Below are positions 29,632-39,001 of a stretch of DNA of 64,000 bases, in pieces (within the stretch, counting starts at the first letter, position 1; the number at the start of each line of letters is the position of its first letter). This DNA comes from Shinella zoogloeoides (lineage in GTDB: Bacteria; Pseudomonadota; Alphaproteobacteria; Rhizobiales; Rhizobiaceae): contig NZ_CP131130.1 of the NCBI RefSeq assembly GCF_033705735.1, forward strand, positions 561,001 through 625,000, in the 5' to 3' direction. The translations under genes were made by a program, and so were the position numbers. The notes under the pieces were generated by a model. It did no database searches, was not told where the DNA came from, and saw only the letters and a program-made list of their open reading frames with translations.

Positions 29632-30768
29632 ATGAAACTGCCATCCTTCCTCACGCGCCGCCGCCAGGCGGCGGAAACCAAGGCGTCGGGCTTCTTCACG
29701 CTGACGGCGGAGGGCCGGGCGCACTGGTCGAGCCGGTCCTATGCCTCGCTGTCGCGCGAGGGCTTCATGAAGAACCCGGTGGCGCACCGGGCGGTGCGCA
29801 TGATCGCCGAGGCGGCGGCTTCGGTGCCCTGGCTCGCCTATGAGGGTGAGGCGGAGCGGCCGGATGATTTTCGCCTGGCACTGCTGGCCCGGCCGAACGG
29901 GCGCATGGCGGGGACGGATTTCTTCGAGACGCTCTACGGGCACCTGCTGCTTTCCGGCAACGCCTTCGTCGAGGGCGTGCAGGTGGGCGAGGAGTTGCGC
30001 GAGCTGCATCTGCTGCGGCCCGACCGGATGCGCATCGTCGAGGGGCGGGACGGCTGGCCGGAGGTCTATGAATATCGCACCGGCAACCATGTGCGCCGGC
30101 ATGCTGCTGCGGGCGAGGGGCAGGCGATCCTGCATCTGCGGCTCTTCCATCCGCTCGACGACCAGCTCGGCTTCGCGCCGCTGGAGGCGGCCTCCATGGC
30201 GCTCGACCTCTCCAATGCGGCGGCGGTGTGGAACAAGGCGCTACTCGACAATTCGGCGCGGCCTTCCGGTGCGCTGGTCTACCAGCCGAAGGAGGGCGGC
30301 AACCTTTCGCCCGACCAGTACGACCGGCTGAAGAGCGAGCTGGAGGAGGGCTATTCCGGCGCGGCGCGGGCCGGGCGACCGATGCTGCTGGAGGGCGGGC
30401 TCGACTGGAAGGCGATGGGGCTTTCGCCGCGCGAGATGGATTTCGTGGAGGCGAAGAACGGTGCGGCGCGCGACATCGCGCTCGCCTTCGGCGTGCCGCC
30501 CATGCTGATCGGCATTCCGGGCGATGCGACCTATGCCAACTATCAGGAGGCCAACCGCGCCTTCTGGCGGCTGACCGTGCTGCCGCTCGTCAGCCGCACG
30601 GCGGCGTCCTTCGCGGCGTGGTTCTCCGAGGAGGGGGACGGGCTGCGACTGGTGCCGGACCTCGACCAGGTGAGCGGGCTCGTGGCGGAACGCTCCGAGC
30701 TCTGGGCGCGGGTGGGAACGGCGGGGTTTTTGACGGACGAGGAGAAGCGGCGGGCGGTGGGGTATTGA
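29632..30768 (+). CDS. HK97-family portal protein
   Basis: A 378-residue portal protein, the ring through which DNA enters a phage-type head. Typical blocks are KNPVAHRAVRMIAEAAASVPW near 42-62, FETLYGHLLLSGNAFVEGV near 103-121, ILHLRLFHPLDDQLGFAPL and the conserved GVPPMLIGIPGDATYANYQEANRAF near 285-309 (quoted as two parts: GVPPMLIGI and YANYQEANRAFW). The length fits gene transfer agent portals, which are shorter than most phage portals. I chose the ATG at 29632, preceded by GAGGA. The frame is intact, although an IS and repeats separate it from the terminase. Confidence 0.92.
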   Translation: MKLPSFLTRRRQAAETKASGFFTLTAEGRAHWSSRSYASLSREGFMKNPVAHRAVRMIAEAAASVPWLAYEGEAERPDDFRLALLARPNGRMAGTDFFETLYGHLLLSGNAFVEGVQVGEELRELHLLRPDRMRIVEGRDGWPEVYEYRTGNHVRRHAAAGEGQAILHLRLFHPLDDQLGFAPLEAASMALDLSNAAAVWNKALLDNSARPSGALVYQPKEGGNLSPDQYDRLKSELEEGYSGAARAGRPMLLEGGLDWKAMGLSPREMDFVEAKNGAARDIALAFGVPPMLIGIPGDATYANYQEANRAFWRLTVLPLVSRTAASFAAWFSEEGDGLRLVPDLDQVSGLVAERSELWARVGTAGFLTDEEKRRAVGY

Positions 30769-30788
30769 GGGCTGGCGCGTGCCGCTTC

Positions 30789-30942
30789 ACCCCCCTCTGC
30801 CCTGCCGGGCATCTCCCCCACAAGGGGGGAGATTGGATGGAGCGCCGTCTCGCCTAACGCCAGCATTGCCGATTGAGCAAGGCTTGTGCCTCTTGCCGAT
30901 CTCCCCCCTTGTGGGGGAGATGCCCGGCAGGGCAGAGGGGGG
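30789..30942. repeat. Second type of palindromic mosaic element
   Basis: Two inverted arms, CCCCCCTCTGCCCTGCCGGG-CATCTCCCCC...GGGGGGAGAT at 30789-30833 and its reverse complement at 30897-30942, around about 64 bases of unrelated sequence. The core CTCCCCC(A)CAAGGGGGGAG and the CTGCCCTGCCGGGC arm differ from the RIME1 copies but follow the same plan. It lies between the portal and DUF6107 genes. Confidence 0.75.
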
Positions 30943-31172
30943 TATCGCACCCTCCCAGGCCGACAATTCTGCAGGAAAAGCAGACGCTTGATCTGAAGAA
31001 GATGACTCTCTTTCCCGTTTTCCGGATCCCAGCCGTGAAAGCGCTGAATCGGATTTCGAGGAAAGCGCCGTAAGAGATTCGAAAGATTCGAGGATTGCCG
31101 GTGCCGGCTCTGCGAGCCGGCGCGCCTTCGGTCGTTCCTGCTGGATTTCCTAACAATCTGAAAGGCTTGACA
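30943..31172. other. Rest of the gap between portal and DUF6107 genes
   Basis: No gene seen. Most of it is plain sequence. Near 31098-31118 GCCGGCTC-TGC-GAGCCGGC forms a strong hairpin followed by GCGCC but no T-tract. An AAAGG ribosome site for the next gene lies at its end. Confidence 0.5.
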
Positions 31173-31481
31173 ATGGCTGACATCGGAAACGACGGCGGGC
31201 TGTGGACGGCCCGGCTCATCGGCGCGTCCGCGGGCGCGGCCGTCTCGCTCATCTATCTCCTGCCGAGAAGCCGCCGCGAGGCGGGATGCCGCTTCCTCAC
31301 CGGGCTTGCCTGTGGGCTCGTCTTCGGCGGGCCGGCGGGGCTGTGGATCGCGGTTCGGCTCGGCATCGCGGGCTATCTCGGGCCAGCGGAGGTGCTGCTG
31401 ACCGGCTCGGCCGCGGCCAGCCTTTCGGCCTGGTGGGGGCTCGGCGTGCTGGCGCGGCTGGCGGAGAAGATGAGGCAGTAG
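31173..31481 (+). CDS. DUF6107 family small membrane protein
   Basis: A 102-residue protein with three hydrophobic helices (GASAGAAVSLIYLLP, GLACGLVFGGPAGLWIAVRLGI split across about 42-66, and VLLTGSAAASLSAWWGLGVL). It matches the DUF6107 family that I associate with Rhizobiales head-gene clusters, where it lies between portal and prohead protease, as here; the gene transfer agent cluster of other alphaproteobacteria has a small gene at the same place (often called 3.5). Its role is unknown. The ATG at 31173 follows GAAAGG. A hairpin-forming inverted repeat (31490-31545, AGGCAGTAGGG / CCCTACTGCC) follows. Confidence 0.7.
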   Translation: MADIGNDGGLWTARLIGASAGAAVSLIYLLPRSRREAGCRFLTGLACGLVFGGPAGLWIAVRLGIAGYLGPAEVLLTGSAAASLSAWWGLGVLARLAEKMRQ

Positions 31482-31489
31482 CCAATAGG

Positions 31490-31545
31490 AAATAGGCAGT
31501 AGGGGGGCGGATTTGTCGGGAACCCTACTGCCGACTGCCTAACCC
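31490..31545. repeat. Inverted repeat between DUF6107 and protease genes
   Basis: AGGCAGTAGGG...(about 20)...CCCTACTGCC, with further repeats of TAGGCAGTAG / CTGCCTAACCC at the edges. It is unrelated to the RIME copies. It may be an mRNA hairpin separating expression of neighbouring head genes. Confidence 0.5.
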
Positions 31546-31568
31546 CTAATTCCTTCCAGGAGAGACCA

Positions 31569-32126
31569 ATGACAACCGACGACCTGCCGGTCTGGCGGAC
31601 GAAGAAATATGCCGATCTGACGCTTGCGGGCGTCTCCGGCGACGGGGTGTTTTCCGGCTATGCCAGCCTGTTCGGCGAGGTGGACCTCGGCAAGGATGCG
31701 ATCGCGCCCGGCGCCTTCGTGCAGTCGCTGCGAAAGCGCGGCGCCTCGGGCGTGCGCATGCTGTTCCAGCACGACCCGGCCGAGCCCATCGGCCGCTGGC
31801 GCACCATCCGCGAGGACGAGCGCGGGCTTTATGTCGAGGGCGTGCTGTCGCCCGGCGTCGCCCGGGCCCGCGAGGTGCTGCAGCTCATGAAATCGGGGGC
31901 GCTCGATGGGTTGTCCATCGGCTTCCAGACGGTGCGCTCCAGGACCGACCGGGGCAGCGGCGTGCGCCGCATCCTGGAGGCGGACCTTTGGGAAATCTCG
32001 ATCGTCACCTTTCCCATGCTGCCCTCGGCGCGGGTGTCGAACGTGAAGAATGCGCGGTGGTTCCGCGACCGGGAAACGGAGCTCGTGCGCACCATGCGCC
32101 GGGCGGCCCGGATCATGAAACGCTAA
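31569..32126 (+). CDS. HK97-family prohead protease
   Basis: A 185-residue serine protease that cleaves the scaffold or capsid precursor during head maturation. The U35-type motifs are GYASLFGEVDLGKDAIAPGAF near 30-50, the catalytic His in MLFQHDPAEPIGRW near 66-72 and the catalytic Ser in GALDGLSIGFQTV near 115-123. The length suits gene transfer agent proteases. A CAGGAGAGACC ribosome site precedes the ATG. In intact clusters the capsid gene follows; here only a remnant of another gene does, although the same CAGGAGAGAC sequence follows this stop as well. Confidence 0.9.
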   Translation: MTTDDLPVWRTKKYADLTLAGVSGDGVFSGYASLFGEVDLGKDAIAPGAFVQSLRKRGASGVRMLFQHDPAEPIGRWRTIREDERGLYVEGVLSPGVARAREVLQLMKSGALDGLSIGFQTVRSRTDRGSGVRRILEADLWEISIVTFPMLPSARVSNVKNARWFRDRETELVRTMRRAARIMKR

Positions 32127-32307
32127 CAGGAGAGACGTCTGGGGCGCGCTTGTCGCGATTCTCGCCTCGCTCGCCCATGCCGCCGGGGTCGAGGTGACGG
32201 CCGGCGACGAGGCCGAGCTTGCCGATCTCCTCGTCGCGGCGGTGGGCATGGTCGGCGGCCTCGTGGCGCTGATCGGCCGGATTTCGGCGAGCCGGCGCGT
32301 GCACTAG
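32119..32307 (+). pseudogene. 5'-truncated holin-like phage protein remnant
   Basis: Frame 32119-32307 is open but has no start codon. From 32137 it reads VWGALVAILASLAHAAGVEV, then DEAELADLLVAAVGMVGGLVALIGRISASRRVH and stop. This is the typical C-terminal part of small phage holin-like membrane proteins (a ...KTVWGxIVALLA... start and GRIxAxxR end). It is preceded directly by CAGGAGAGAC, a ribosome site without an ATG, so a deletion probably joined the leader of the gene after the protease (normally capsid) to the inside of this gene. Confidence 0.6.
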
Positions 32308-32400
32308 GCGGCATTTCCGACCCCGGCCCGCATTCATTTGCCATTCAGCGTGGATCGTTTATTGCTTGCATCACACTGATCCGCATCTGAAAGTATGTTC

Positions 32401-32652
32401 ATGGCCTCGCCACTTCTCATATCCGCGCTTGCGGCCAGCCTGATGCTCCCGGCGCCCGTCGAAACGGGCGCGCGGCGGGATGTCGTCGCGGTGGGCGGCG
32501 ATTGCAGCAGCGCGGCCGCGCAGGTGGTGGCCCAGACCGGCGGCGAGCTTCTGTCCGCCAAGCCGGATGGCAATAGCTGCGTGGTGACCGTGCTGGTGCC
32601 CGGCAATGGCAATGCCCGCCCGCGCAAGGTGACGGTGCGCGTGCCGATGTAA
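32401..32652 (+). CDS. feuN: FeuN-like small periplasmic protein (candidate FeuQ inhibitor)
   Basis: An 83-residue protein with a signal peptide (MASPLLISALAASLMLPAPV) and a small mature domain containing two cysteines (GGDCSSAAAQVV and GNSCVVTVLVPG). In Sinorhizobium meliloti the gene directly upstream of feuP encodes FeuN, a small periplasmic protein that restrains the FeuQ kinase. Size, export signal and position all fit, so I propose the same role here; I have not been able to compare the sequences. An in-frame ATG also exists at 32395. A 51-base gap separates it from feuP. Confidence 0.6.
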   Translation: MASPLLISALAASLMLPAPVETGARRDVVAVGGDCSSAAAQVVAQTGGELLSAKPDGNSCVVTVLVPGNGNARPRKVTVRVPM

Positions 32653-32703
32653 GGGCCGCCGGGCTATCTTGCCCGGCGATGGAGTTGAGACGGGGACGAC
32701 GCG

Positions 32704-33375
32704 ATGCGCATTCTGGTGGTCGAGGACGACGTCAATCTGAGCCGGCAGCTCAGCGAGGCGCTGAAGGAGGCGGGCTACGTGGTGGACCAGGCCTTCGATG
32801 GCGAGGAAGGCCACTATCTCGGCGACACCGAGCCCTATGACGCCATCATCCTCGATATTGGCCTGCCGGAGATGGACGGCATCACCGTCCTCGAGAAATG
32901 GCGCGCCGACGGCAAGGCGATGCCTGTCCTGCTGCTGACCGCCCGCGACCGCTGGAGCGACAAGGTCGCCGGCATCGACGCCGGCGCCGACGACTATGTG
33001 GCAAAGCCCTTCCATGTCGAGGAGGTGCTGGCGCGCATCCGCGCCCTCATTCGCCGCGCGGCCGGCCATGCCAGCCCCGACATCGTCTGCGGCCCTGTCC
33101 GGCTCGACACCAAGGGTTCCAAGGCGACTGTCAACGGCGAGACGCTGAAGCTCACCTCGCACGAATACCGCCTGCTTTCCTACCTCATGCACCATATGGG
33201 CGAGGTCGTCTCGCGCACCGAGCTGGTCGAGCACATGTACGACCAGGATTTCGACCGCGATTCCAACACGATCGAGGTGTTCGTCGGGCGCCTGCGCAAG
33301 AAGATCGGCGTCGACCTGATCGAGACCGTGCGCGGCCTCGGCTACCGGATGCAAGCGCCGGCCAATGGAAAATAA
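32704..33375 (+). CDS. feuP: Two-component response regulator FeuP
   Basis: A 223-residue OmpR/PhoB-type regulator. The receiver has acidic residues at 8-9 (VVEDD), the phosphorylated D51 in ILDIGLPEMDG and K101 in VAKPFHVEE. The C-terminal winged helix has LTSHEYRLLSYLMHHMGEVVSR and IEVFVGRLRKKIG. In S. meliloti FeuP activates export of cyclic beta-glucan (ndvA) and many envelope genes. The kinase FeuQ follows with an 11-base overlap, and a FeuN-like gene precedes, which supports the identification. Assignment rests on gene context and resemblance. Confidence 0.85.
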   Translation: MRILVVEDDVNLSRQLSEALKEAGYVVDQAFDGEEGHYLGDTEPYDAIILDIGLPEMDGITVLEKWRADGKAMPVLLLTARDRWSDKVAGIDAGADDYVAKPFHVEEVLARIRALIRRAAGHASPDIVCGPVRLDTKGSKATVNGETLKLTSHEYRLLSYLMHHMGEVVSRTELVEHMYDQDFDRDSNTIEVFVGRLRKKIGVDLIETVRGLGYRMQAPANGK

Positions 33376-34783
33376 GGCCAGACGCTCCCGCTCGCTCACC
33401 TTCCGCGTCCTCTTCCTCGCCTCCCTCTGGGCCGCGGTGGCGCTCGTCGTCATCGCCGTGGTCATCTCCACGCTCTATCGGCAGAGCGCGGAAAAGAGCT
33501 TCCGCGACCTGCTGCGCGCGCAGCTGTACAACGTCATCAATTCGGTCTCGGCGGGCGACAACACCCGGCTTGCCGGCACGCCGCAGCTCGGGGACCTGCG
33601 CTTCTTCCAGCCGCAATCCGGCTGGTACTGGATCGTCGAGCCGATCGGCGGGGCGCTGGAGGGCGAGGCACTGACCTCCTCCTCTCTCGGCACCGGCAGC
33701 ATCCCGATCCCCGATACCGACAGCATCCCCTTCGACACGCGCTACGAGCGCTTCTACACCACGGTCGATTCCTTCGGGAACGAGGTGGAGGTGGGCGAGA
33801 CGGAAGTGGTGCTCGACGACGAGGGGCGCACGGCGCGCTTTCGCGTCGTCGGCAATCGCGACGTGCTGGAAGCGGACATCAACGATTTCTCCGGCAGCCT
33901 CTATCTGGCGCTCGCCGGCTTCGGCGTCGGCAGCCTTCTCCTCAACGCGGCGGCGATCCTCATCGGCCTGAAGCCCCTCGACCGCGCCCGCAAGGCGCTG
34001 GAAAAGATTCGGGCCGGCGAGAGCGAACAGCTCGACGGCGATTTCCCGAGGGAAATCCTGCCCCTGGCGAGCGAGGTGAACGCGCTGATCGACAGCAACC
34101 GGCGCATCGTCGAGCGCGCCCGCATGCAGGTCGGCAATCTCGCCCATTCGCTGAAGACACCGATCGCCGTGCTGCTCAACGAATCGCGCCTCATCGCCGC
34201 GCCGCAGGGCGACCTCGTGAAGACGCAGGCCGAGGCCATGCAGGGACAGGTGCAGTCCTACCTCAACCGCGCCCGCATCGCCGCCCAGCGCGAATCGGTG
34301 CTGGCGCGCACGGAGGCGCTCCCGGTGCTGGAGCGGCTGGTGCGCGTGATGCGGCGGCTGAATGCCGAGATCCAGTTCCCGCTGGCGGTCGATCCGCCCG
34401 GCCTCGTCCTGGCCATGGAGCAGCAGGACGTCGAGGAAACCGTGGGCAATCTCCTCGAAAACGCGGCGCGCTATGCCCGCACGGCGGTTGCCGTCCGCGT
34501 CACCCCGGCGCCGGCCGATGTGCGCGGCAACGACGACGGGCGCAAGGGCTGGATCGTGATCGAGGTGGAGGACGACGGTCCGGGCCTCGAACCCGACCAG
34601 ATTCGCGAGGCGATGAAGCGGGGAAAGCGGCTCGACGAAAGCAAGCCGGGCACCGGCCTCGGCCTTTCCATCGTCAGCGAGATCACCTCGGAATACCAGG
34701 GGACCTTCGGGCTTTCGCGCGGGGCGGGCGGCGGGCTGCTGGCGCGGCTCGTTCTGCCGGCTGTCACAAAGGATGTTGCCTGA
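33365..34783 (+). CDS. feuQ: Sensor histidine kinase FeuQ
   Basis: A 472-residue inner-membrane kinase: first helix at about 13-38 (LFLASLWAAVALVVIAVVIS), periplasmic sensor about 40-185, second helix about 186-205, HAMP, dimerisation domain with the phosphorylated His near 261 in NLAHSLKTPIAVLL, and an ATPase domain with NLLENAARYA, DDGPGL and GTGLGLSIVSEI. The overlap with feuP shows coupled translation. The periplasmic part would be the target of the FeuN-like protein. The gene ends before a lipoprotein gene and the cytochrome c maturation operon. Confidence 0.85.
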   Translation: MENKARRSRSLTFRVLFLASLWAAVALVVIAVVISTLYRQSAEKSFRDLLRAQLYNVINSVSAGDNTRLAGTPQLGDLRFFQPQSGWYWIVEPIGGALEGEALTSSSLGTGSIPIPDTDSIPFDTRYERFYTTVDSFGNEVEVGETEVVLDDEGRTARFRVVGNRDVLEADINDFSGSLYLALAGFGVGSLLLNAAAILIGLKPLDRARKALEKIRAGESEQLDGDFPREILPLASEVNALIDSNRRIVERARMQVGNLAHSLKTPIAVLLNESRLIAAPQGDLVKTQAEAMQGQVQSYLNRARIAAQRESVLARTEALPVLERLVRVMRRLNAEIQFPLAVDPPGLVLAMEQQDVEETVGNLLENAARYARTAVAVRVTPAPADVRGNDDGRKGWIVIEVEDDGPGLEPDQIREAMKRGKRLDESKPGTGLGLSIVSEITSEYQGTFGLSRGAGGGLLARLVLPAVTKDVA

Positions 34784-34892
34784 GGCGGCGGACAATGCAA
34801 CAAGGAAAGGGCTCGCGACGATGAGGATCGCGGATGTGGATGGTTATGGCGCGGCTTGCCGCCCCTTGCGTGTAGAGAGACGGTCCCAGCGG

Positions 34893-35327
34893 ATGAAGAC
34901 GGGTTTGCGCGGCGCCTTTTTCCCCCTGCTTCTGGCAACAGTGACGGTTTCGGGATGCACCACCACATCAGGCGGCAAGGGTATGGCCGGCGGTGTGCTG
35001 CCGTCCGGCTCGCGTGGCGCCGCCGTCTATATCACCGCGCTTCAGGGCGGTCTCGTGAGCCGCAATGCGGCGACGCAGCTCTCCAAGGCCGACATGCAGC
35101 GGGCGCTTGAGGCGGAATACCGCGCGCTCGAGGCGGCCCCCGGTGGCCAGCCTGTCGTCTGGCAGGGCAAGGGCGTCAGCGGCTCGGTCGTCGCGGCCGC
35201 GCCCTATCAGGTCGGCTCGCAGAACTGCCGCCAGTACAGCCATACGCTGACGGTCGAGGGGCGCGACACCACGACCCGCGGGGCCGCCTGCCGCAATGCC
35301 GACGGCGCCTGGACGCCGCTTTCCTGA
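34893..35327 (+). CDS. Outer-membrane lipoprotein, 17-kDa-antigen-like (RT0821/Lpp0805 type)
   Basis: A 144-residue lipoprotein. The signal peptide ends in the lipobox TVSG-C (Cys 22). The C-terminal half has the block NCRQYSHTLTVEGRDTTTRGAACRNADGAW, whose paired cysteines and GxACRxxDGxW end are typical of the surface-antigen family. The role is probably envelope structure. I chose the ATG at 34893 because it gives the shortest, best-formed lipoprotein signal; an ATG at 34821 with AAGGAAAGGG upstream is also in frame and would add 24 residues. Confidence 0.75.
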   Translation: MKTGLRGAFFPLLLATVTVSGCTTTSGGKGMAGGVLPSGSRGAAVYITALQGGLVSRNAATQLSKADMQRALEAEYRALEAAPGGQPVVWQGKGVSGSVVAAAPYQVGSQNCRQYSHTLTVEGRDTTTRGAACRNADGAWTPLS

Positions 35328-35433
35328 ACGCCCGGACCTGAACAGGCATAAACTTGCGGCGAAACGCCTCAATTTTGCGTCATTGCGCTGGGGGGAATTG
35401 GAAACGCACCGGTGTTCCAGTATTTGAACGGTC

Positions 35434-36573
35434 ATGTTCTTCTGGATTCTCGTCGCCATCCTGACGGCCGCTGTCGCCGTCGTCCTGCTCCTGCCGCTGC
35501 TGCGCCATCCCGCGGAGGCGGCGGACGATGCCGGCTATGACGTCGAGGTCTATCGCGACCAGCTCGAGGAATTGAAGCGCGACGAGGCGACGGGCCTCAT
35601 CGGCGTCGGCGAGGCCGAACTTGCCCGCGCGGAGGTCGCGCGCCGGCTGATCGCCGCCCGCAAGGCCGAAGCGAAGGAGCGGGCGCATCCCGCAAGCCGC
35701 CGCAACCGGCTGGCGCAGGCTTTCGTCATCGTGCTCCTGCCCGCCATCGGGCTCTGTCTCTACATCGCGACCGGCCGGCCGGACCTTCCGGCCCAGCCGC
35801 TCGCCGAACGCCTCGCCAATCCCGGCAACGACATCGGCATCCTCGTCGCCAAGGCGGAGAACCATCTGGCCCGCAATCCCGAGGACGGGGAGGGCTGGGA
35901 CCTGCTTGCGCCGATCTATTACCGCAGCGGCAGGATGGAGGATGCGGCGAACGCCTTCTCCGAGGCGATCCGCCTGCTCGGCGAAACGCCCGACCGGCTC
36001 GACGGCTATGCGGAGACGCTGATCGCCCTTGCGAACGGCATCGTCACCGCGGATGCGCGCAAGCATCTCGAAGCATCGCTGAAGCTCAATGCCGACAATC
36101 CCCGCGCCCGCTACTATCTCGCGCTGGCGCTGGAGCAGGAAGGCAAGCGCGAGGAGGCCCGCGCGGCCTTCGAGGCGATGGCGAAGCAAGCGCCGGCCGA
36201 TGCGCCCTGGCTGCCGCTCGTCAACAAGCATATCGCCGCGACCGCGACGGGTGAGGGCGGCGGCACGGCCGGCCAGCCGGGCAACCCGACGGCAGAGGAC
36301 GTTGCCGCCGCCGAGGACATGTCGGCGGGCGACCGCCGGCAGATGATCGGCGGCATGGTCGAGGGCCTTGCGGCGAAGCTTCAGGAAAATCCCGACAATT
36401 TCGAAGGGTGGATGCGCATCATCCGTTCCTATGTTGTGCTGGATCAAAGGCCGAAGGCCGAGGCGGCGCTAATGACGGCGCTGAAAACCTTCCCGGCGGA
36501 CAGCGAGAACGGAAGACAGCTTCTCGCGCTGGCGCGGGAACTGTCGATTTCGGTTGAGGGCAGCGGACAATGA
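35434..36573 (+). CDS. ccmI: Cytochrome c biogenesis protein CcmI (CycH)
   Basis: A 379-residue membrane protein that holds apocytochrome c for heme attachment. Helix 1 is [21 protein letters not shown] (2-22), then a cytoplasmic loop with [19 protein letters not shown] and a Leu/Arg-rich zipper, helix 2 near 96-113, and a periplasmic domain of tetratricopeptide-like repeats ([38 protein letters not shown]). It is the first gene of the ccmIEFH (cycHJKL) operon; the next gene overlaps its end by four bases. Confidence 0.92.
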   Translation: MFFWILVAILTAAVAVVLLLPLLRHPAEAADDAGYDVEVYRDQLEELKRDEATGLIGVGEAELARAEVARRLIAARKAEAKERAHPASRRNRLAQAFVIVLLPAIGLCLYIATGRPDLPAQPLAERLANPGNDIGILVAKAENHLARNPEDGEGWDLLAPIYYRSGRMEDAANAFSEAIRLLGETPDRLDGYAETLIALANGIVTADARKHLEASLKLNADNPRARYYLALALEQEGKREEARAAFEAMAKQAPADAPWLPLVNKHIAATATGEGGGTAGQPGNPTAEDVAAAEDMSAGDRRQMIGGMVEGLAAKLQENPDNFEGWMRIIRSYVVLDQRPKAEAALMTALKTFPADSENGRQLLALARELSISVEGSGQ

Positions 36574-37019
36574 CACGCAAACAGAAACGTCTGGCGGTGA
36601 TCGGTGGCGGCGTCGCCTTCCTCGTCGCGGCAGTGCTGCTGGTCATGTTCGCCTTCAGCCAGTCGATCGCCTATTTCTACGTGCCGGGCGACCTCGCCAA
36701 GGCGAACCTCGCGCCGGGCACCCGCATCCGCCTCGGCGGCCTCGTGGAGGCCGGCACGGTCAAGCGCGGCGAGGGCTCCACCATAACCTTCACGGTGACC
36801 GACACGCTCGCCAACGTGCCGGTGACCTATACCGGCATCCTGCCGGACCTCTTCCGAGAGGGGCAGGGGGTCGTCGCCGAGGGGGCCTTCGGCACGGATG
36901 GACTTTTCGTCGCCGACACGGTTCTCGCCAAGCATGACGAGACCTATATGCCCAAGGATGTGGCCGACCGCCTGAAGGCGCAGGGCGTCGAGCTTTCCGG
37001 TAAGGAAACGATCAAATGA
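36570..37019 (+). CDS. ccmE: Heme chaperone CcmE (CycJ)
   Basis: A 149-residue heme chaperone that binds heme covalently and hands it to CcmF/H. The N-terminal helix ([20 protein letters not shown], about 10-29) anchors it to the inner membrane; the rest is a periplasmic beta-barrel with [13 protein letters not shown] and [20 protein letters not shown]. The heme-binding His is H122 in [13 protein letters not shown]. The canonical form is HDENYMP; here Asn is replaced by Thr. The ends overlap ccmI and ccmF by four bases each. Confidence 0.95.
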   Translation: MTRKQKRLAVIGGGVAFLVAAVLLVMFAFSQSIAYFYVPGDLAKANLAPGTRIRLGGLVEAGTVKRGEGSTITFTVTDTLANVPVTYTGILPDLFREGQGVVAEGAFGTDGLFVADTVLAKHDETYMPKDVADRLKAQGVELSGKETIK

Positions 37020-39001
37020 TCATCGAGCTTGGACATTATGCTCTCGTGCTGGCGCTGGCGACGGTCGTCGTCCAGTTCGTCCTGCCGCTGGTCGGTACGC
37101 TTCGCAACGACCGCTCGCTGATGGCCGTGGCTCCTGCCGCGGCCCTTGCCGGCTTCATGCTCGTGCTCTTCTCCTTCTCGGTGCTGACCTTCGCCTATGT
37201 CGTCTCCGACTTCTCGGTCGCCAACGTCTTCGAGAACTCGCATTCGCTGAAGCCGATGATCTACAAGATCTCCGGTGTCTGGGGGAACCACGAGGGCTCG
37301 ATGATGCTCTGGCTCCTCATCCTCTCCTTCTTCAGCGCGATGGTCGCAACCTTCGGCGCCAACCTGCCGGAGCGGCTGCGCGCCAACGTGCTGGCGGTGC
37401 AGGGGCTGATCTCGGTGGCCTTCGCCCTCTTCATCCTGCTGACGTCCAATCCGTTCCTGCGCCTTTCGCCGGCGCCGCCCGAAGGGCGGGACCTCAATCC
37501 GGTGCTGCAGGACATCGGCCTCGCCATCCATCCGCCGCTGCTCTATCTCGGCTATGTCGGCTTTTCCGTCTGCTTCTCCTTCGCCATTGCGGCGCTGATC
37601 GACGGGCGCATCGATGCGGCCTGGGCGCGCTGGGTGCGGCCCTGGGCGCTCGCCGCCTGGTCCTTCCTCACGGCGGGCATCGCCATGGGCTCCTACTGGG
37701 CCTATTACGAGCTCGGCTGGGGCGGCTGGTGGTTCTGGGACCCGGTGGAGAACGCTTCCTTCATCCCGTGGCTCGCCGGCACGGCGCTGCTGCATTCCGC
37801 GCTCGTCATGGAAAAGCGCGAGGCGCTGAAGATCTGGACCGTGCTGCTCGCGATCCTCACCTTCTCCATGTCGCTGCTCGGCACCTTCCTCGTGCGCTCG
37901 GGCGTGCTGACCTCGGTGCATGCTTTCGCGACCGATCCGACGCGCGGCGTTTTCATCCTCGGCATCCTCGTCTTCTTCATCGGCGGGGCGCTGTCGCTCT
38001 TCGCCTTCCGCGCCGCGACGCTCAAGGCCGGCGGCCTCTTCGCGCCGATCTCGCGCGAGGGCGCGCTCGTCCTCAACAATCTTATCCTGACGACAGCGGC
38101 GGCGACGGTGCTGACCGGCACGCTCTATCCGCTCGTGCTGGAAGCGCTGACGGGCGAGAAAATCTCCGTCGGCCCGCCCTTCTTCAACCTCACCTTCGGC
38201 CTTCTGATGCTGCCGCTGCTGCTGGCCGTGCCCTTCGGGCCGCTGCTCGCCTGGAAGCGGGGCGATATTCTCGCCGCCGGCCAGCGCCTCTTCGCGGCGG
38301 TCGGCATCGGCCTCGTCGTGGCGGCGGCTGTCGTCTATGCGCATGACGGCGGCCCGGTGCTCGCCTATTTCGGCCTCGCCATCGGCTTCTACATGATCGC
38401 GGGCGCGATCACCGATCTGTGGCTGCGCGCCGGCATCGGCAAGGTGGCCGGCAATGTCGCCTTCCGCCGCTTCATCGGCCTGCCGGGCTCGGCTTTCGGC
38501 ACGGCGCTCGCGCATATCGGCATCGGCGTCACGGTCGTCGGCATCATCGCGGTCACCGCCTTCGAGACCGAGCACGTGGTGGAGATGAAGCCCGGCGCGC
38601 AGGTCGAGGCCGGCGGCTACACCCTGACCTTCGACGGCATGCGCCGCGGGCAGGGGCCGAATTATACGGAAGAAGCCGGCCACTTCACCGTAGCGCGCGG
38701 CGGCGTGATCGTCACCGAGATCTGGTCGTCGAAGCGCCTCTACATGGCGCGCCGCATGCCGACGACGGAAGCGGGTATCCGTACCTTCGGCTTCAGCCAG
38801 CTCTATGTCTCGCTCGGCGACGCCATGGCCGACGGCGGCATCGTCGTGCGCGTCTGGTGGAAGCCGATGATCCTGTGCATCTGGATCGGCGCGCTGATCA
38901 TGATGGCGGGCGGCGCGGTCTCGCTCTGCGACCGGCGCCTGCGCGTCGGCGCGCCGCAGAAGGCCCGCAAGGTGAAACCCGTGCTGGAGGCGGCGGAATG
39001 A
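37016..39001 (+). CDS. ccmF: Heme lyase subunit CcmF (CycK)
   Basis: A 661-residue membrane protein with about fifteen helices, the heme-handling core of the system I heme lyase. The WWD heme-binding block is [19 protein letters not shown] near 234-252. Conserved His regions are [17 protein letters not shown] ([15 protein letters not shown] near 84-98) and [15 protein letters not shown]. It transfers heme from CcmE to apocytochrome c. The gene overlaps ccmE at its start and ccmH at its end (ATGA). Confidence 0.95.
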   Translation: MIIELGHYALVLALATVVVQFVLPLVGTLRNDRSLMAVAPAAALAGFMLVLFSFSVLTFAYVVSDFSVANVFENSHSLKPMIYKISGVWGNHEGSMMLWLLILSFFSAMVATFGANLPERLRANVLAVQGLISVAFALFILLTSNPFLRLSPAPPEGRDLNPVLQDIGLAIHPPLLYLGYVGFSVCFSFAIAALIDGRIDAAWARWVRPWALAAWSFLTAGIAMGSYWAYYELGWGGWWFWDPVENASFIPWLAGTALLHSALVMEKREALKIWTVLLAILTFSMSLLGTFLVRSGVLTSVHAFATDPTRGVFILGILVFFIGGALSLFAFRAATLKAGGLFAPISREGALVLNNLILTTAAATVLTGTLYPLVLEALTGEKISVGPPFFNLTFGLLMLPLLLAVPFGPLLAWKRGDILAAGQRLFAAVGIGLVVAAAVVYAHDGGPVLAYFGLAIGFYMIAGAITDLWLRAGIGKVAGNVAFRRFIGLPGSAFGTALAHIGIGVTVVGIIAVTAFETEHVVEMKPGAQVEAGGYTLTFDGMRRGQGPNYTEEAGHFTVARGGVIVTEIWSSKRLYMARRMPTTEAGIRTFGFSQLYVSLGDAMADGGIVVRVWWKPMILCIWIGALIMMAGGAVSLCDRRLRVGAPQKARKVKPVLEAAE

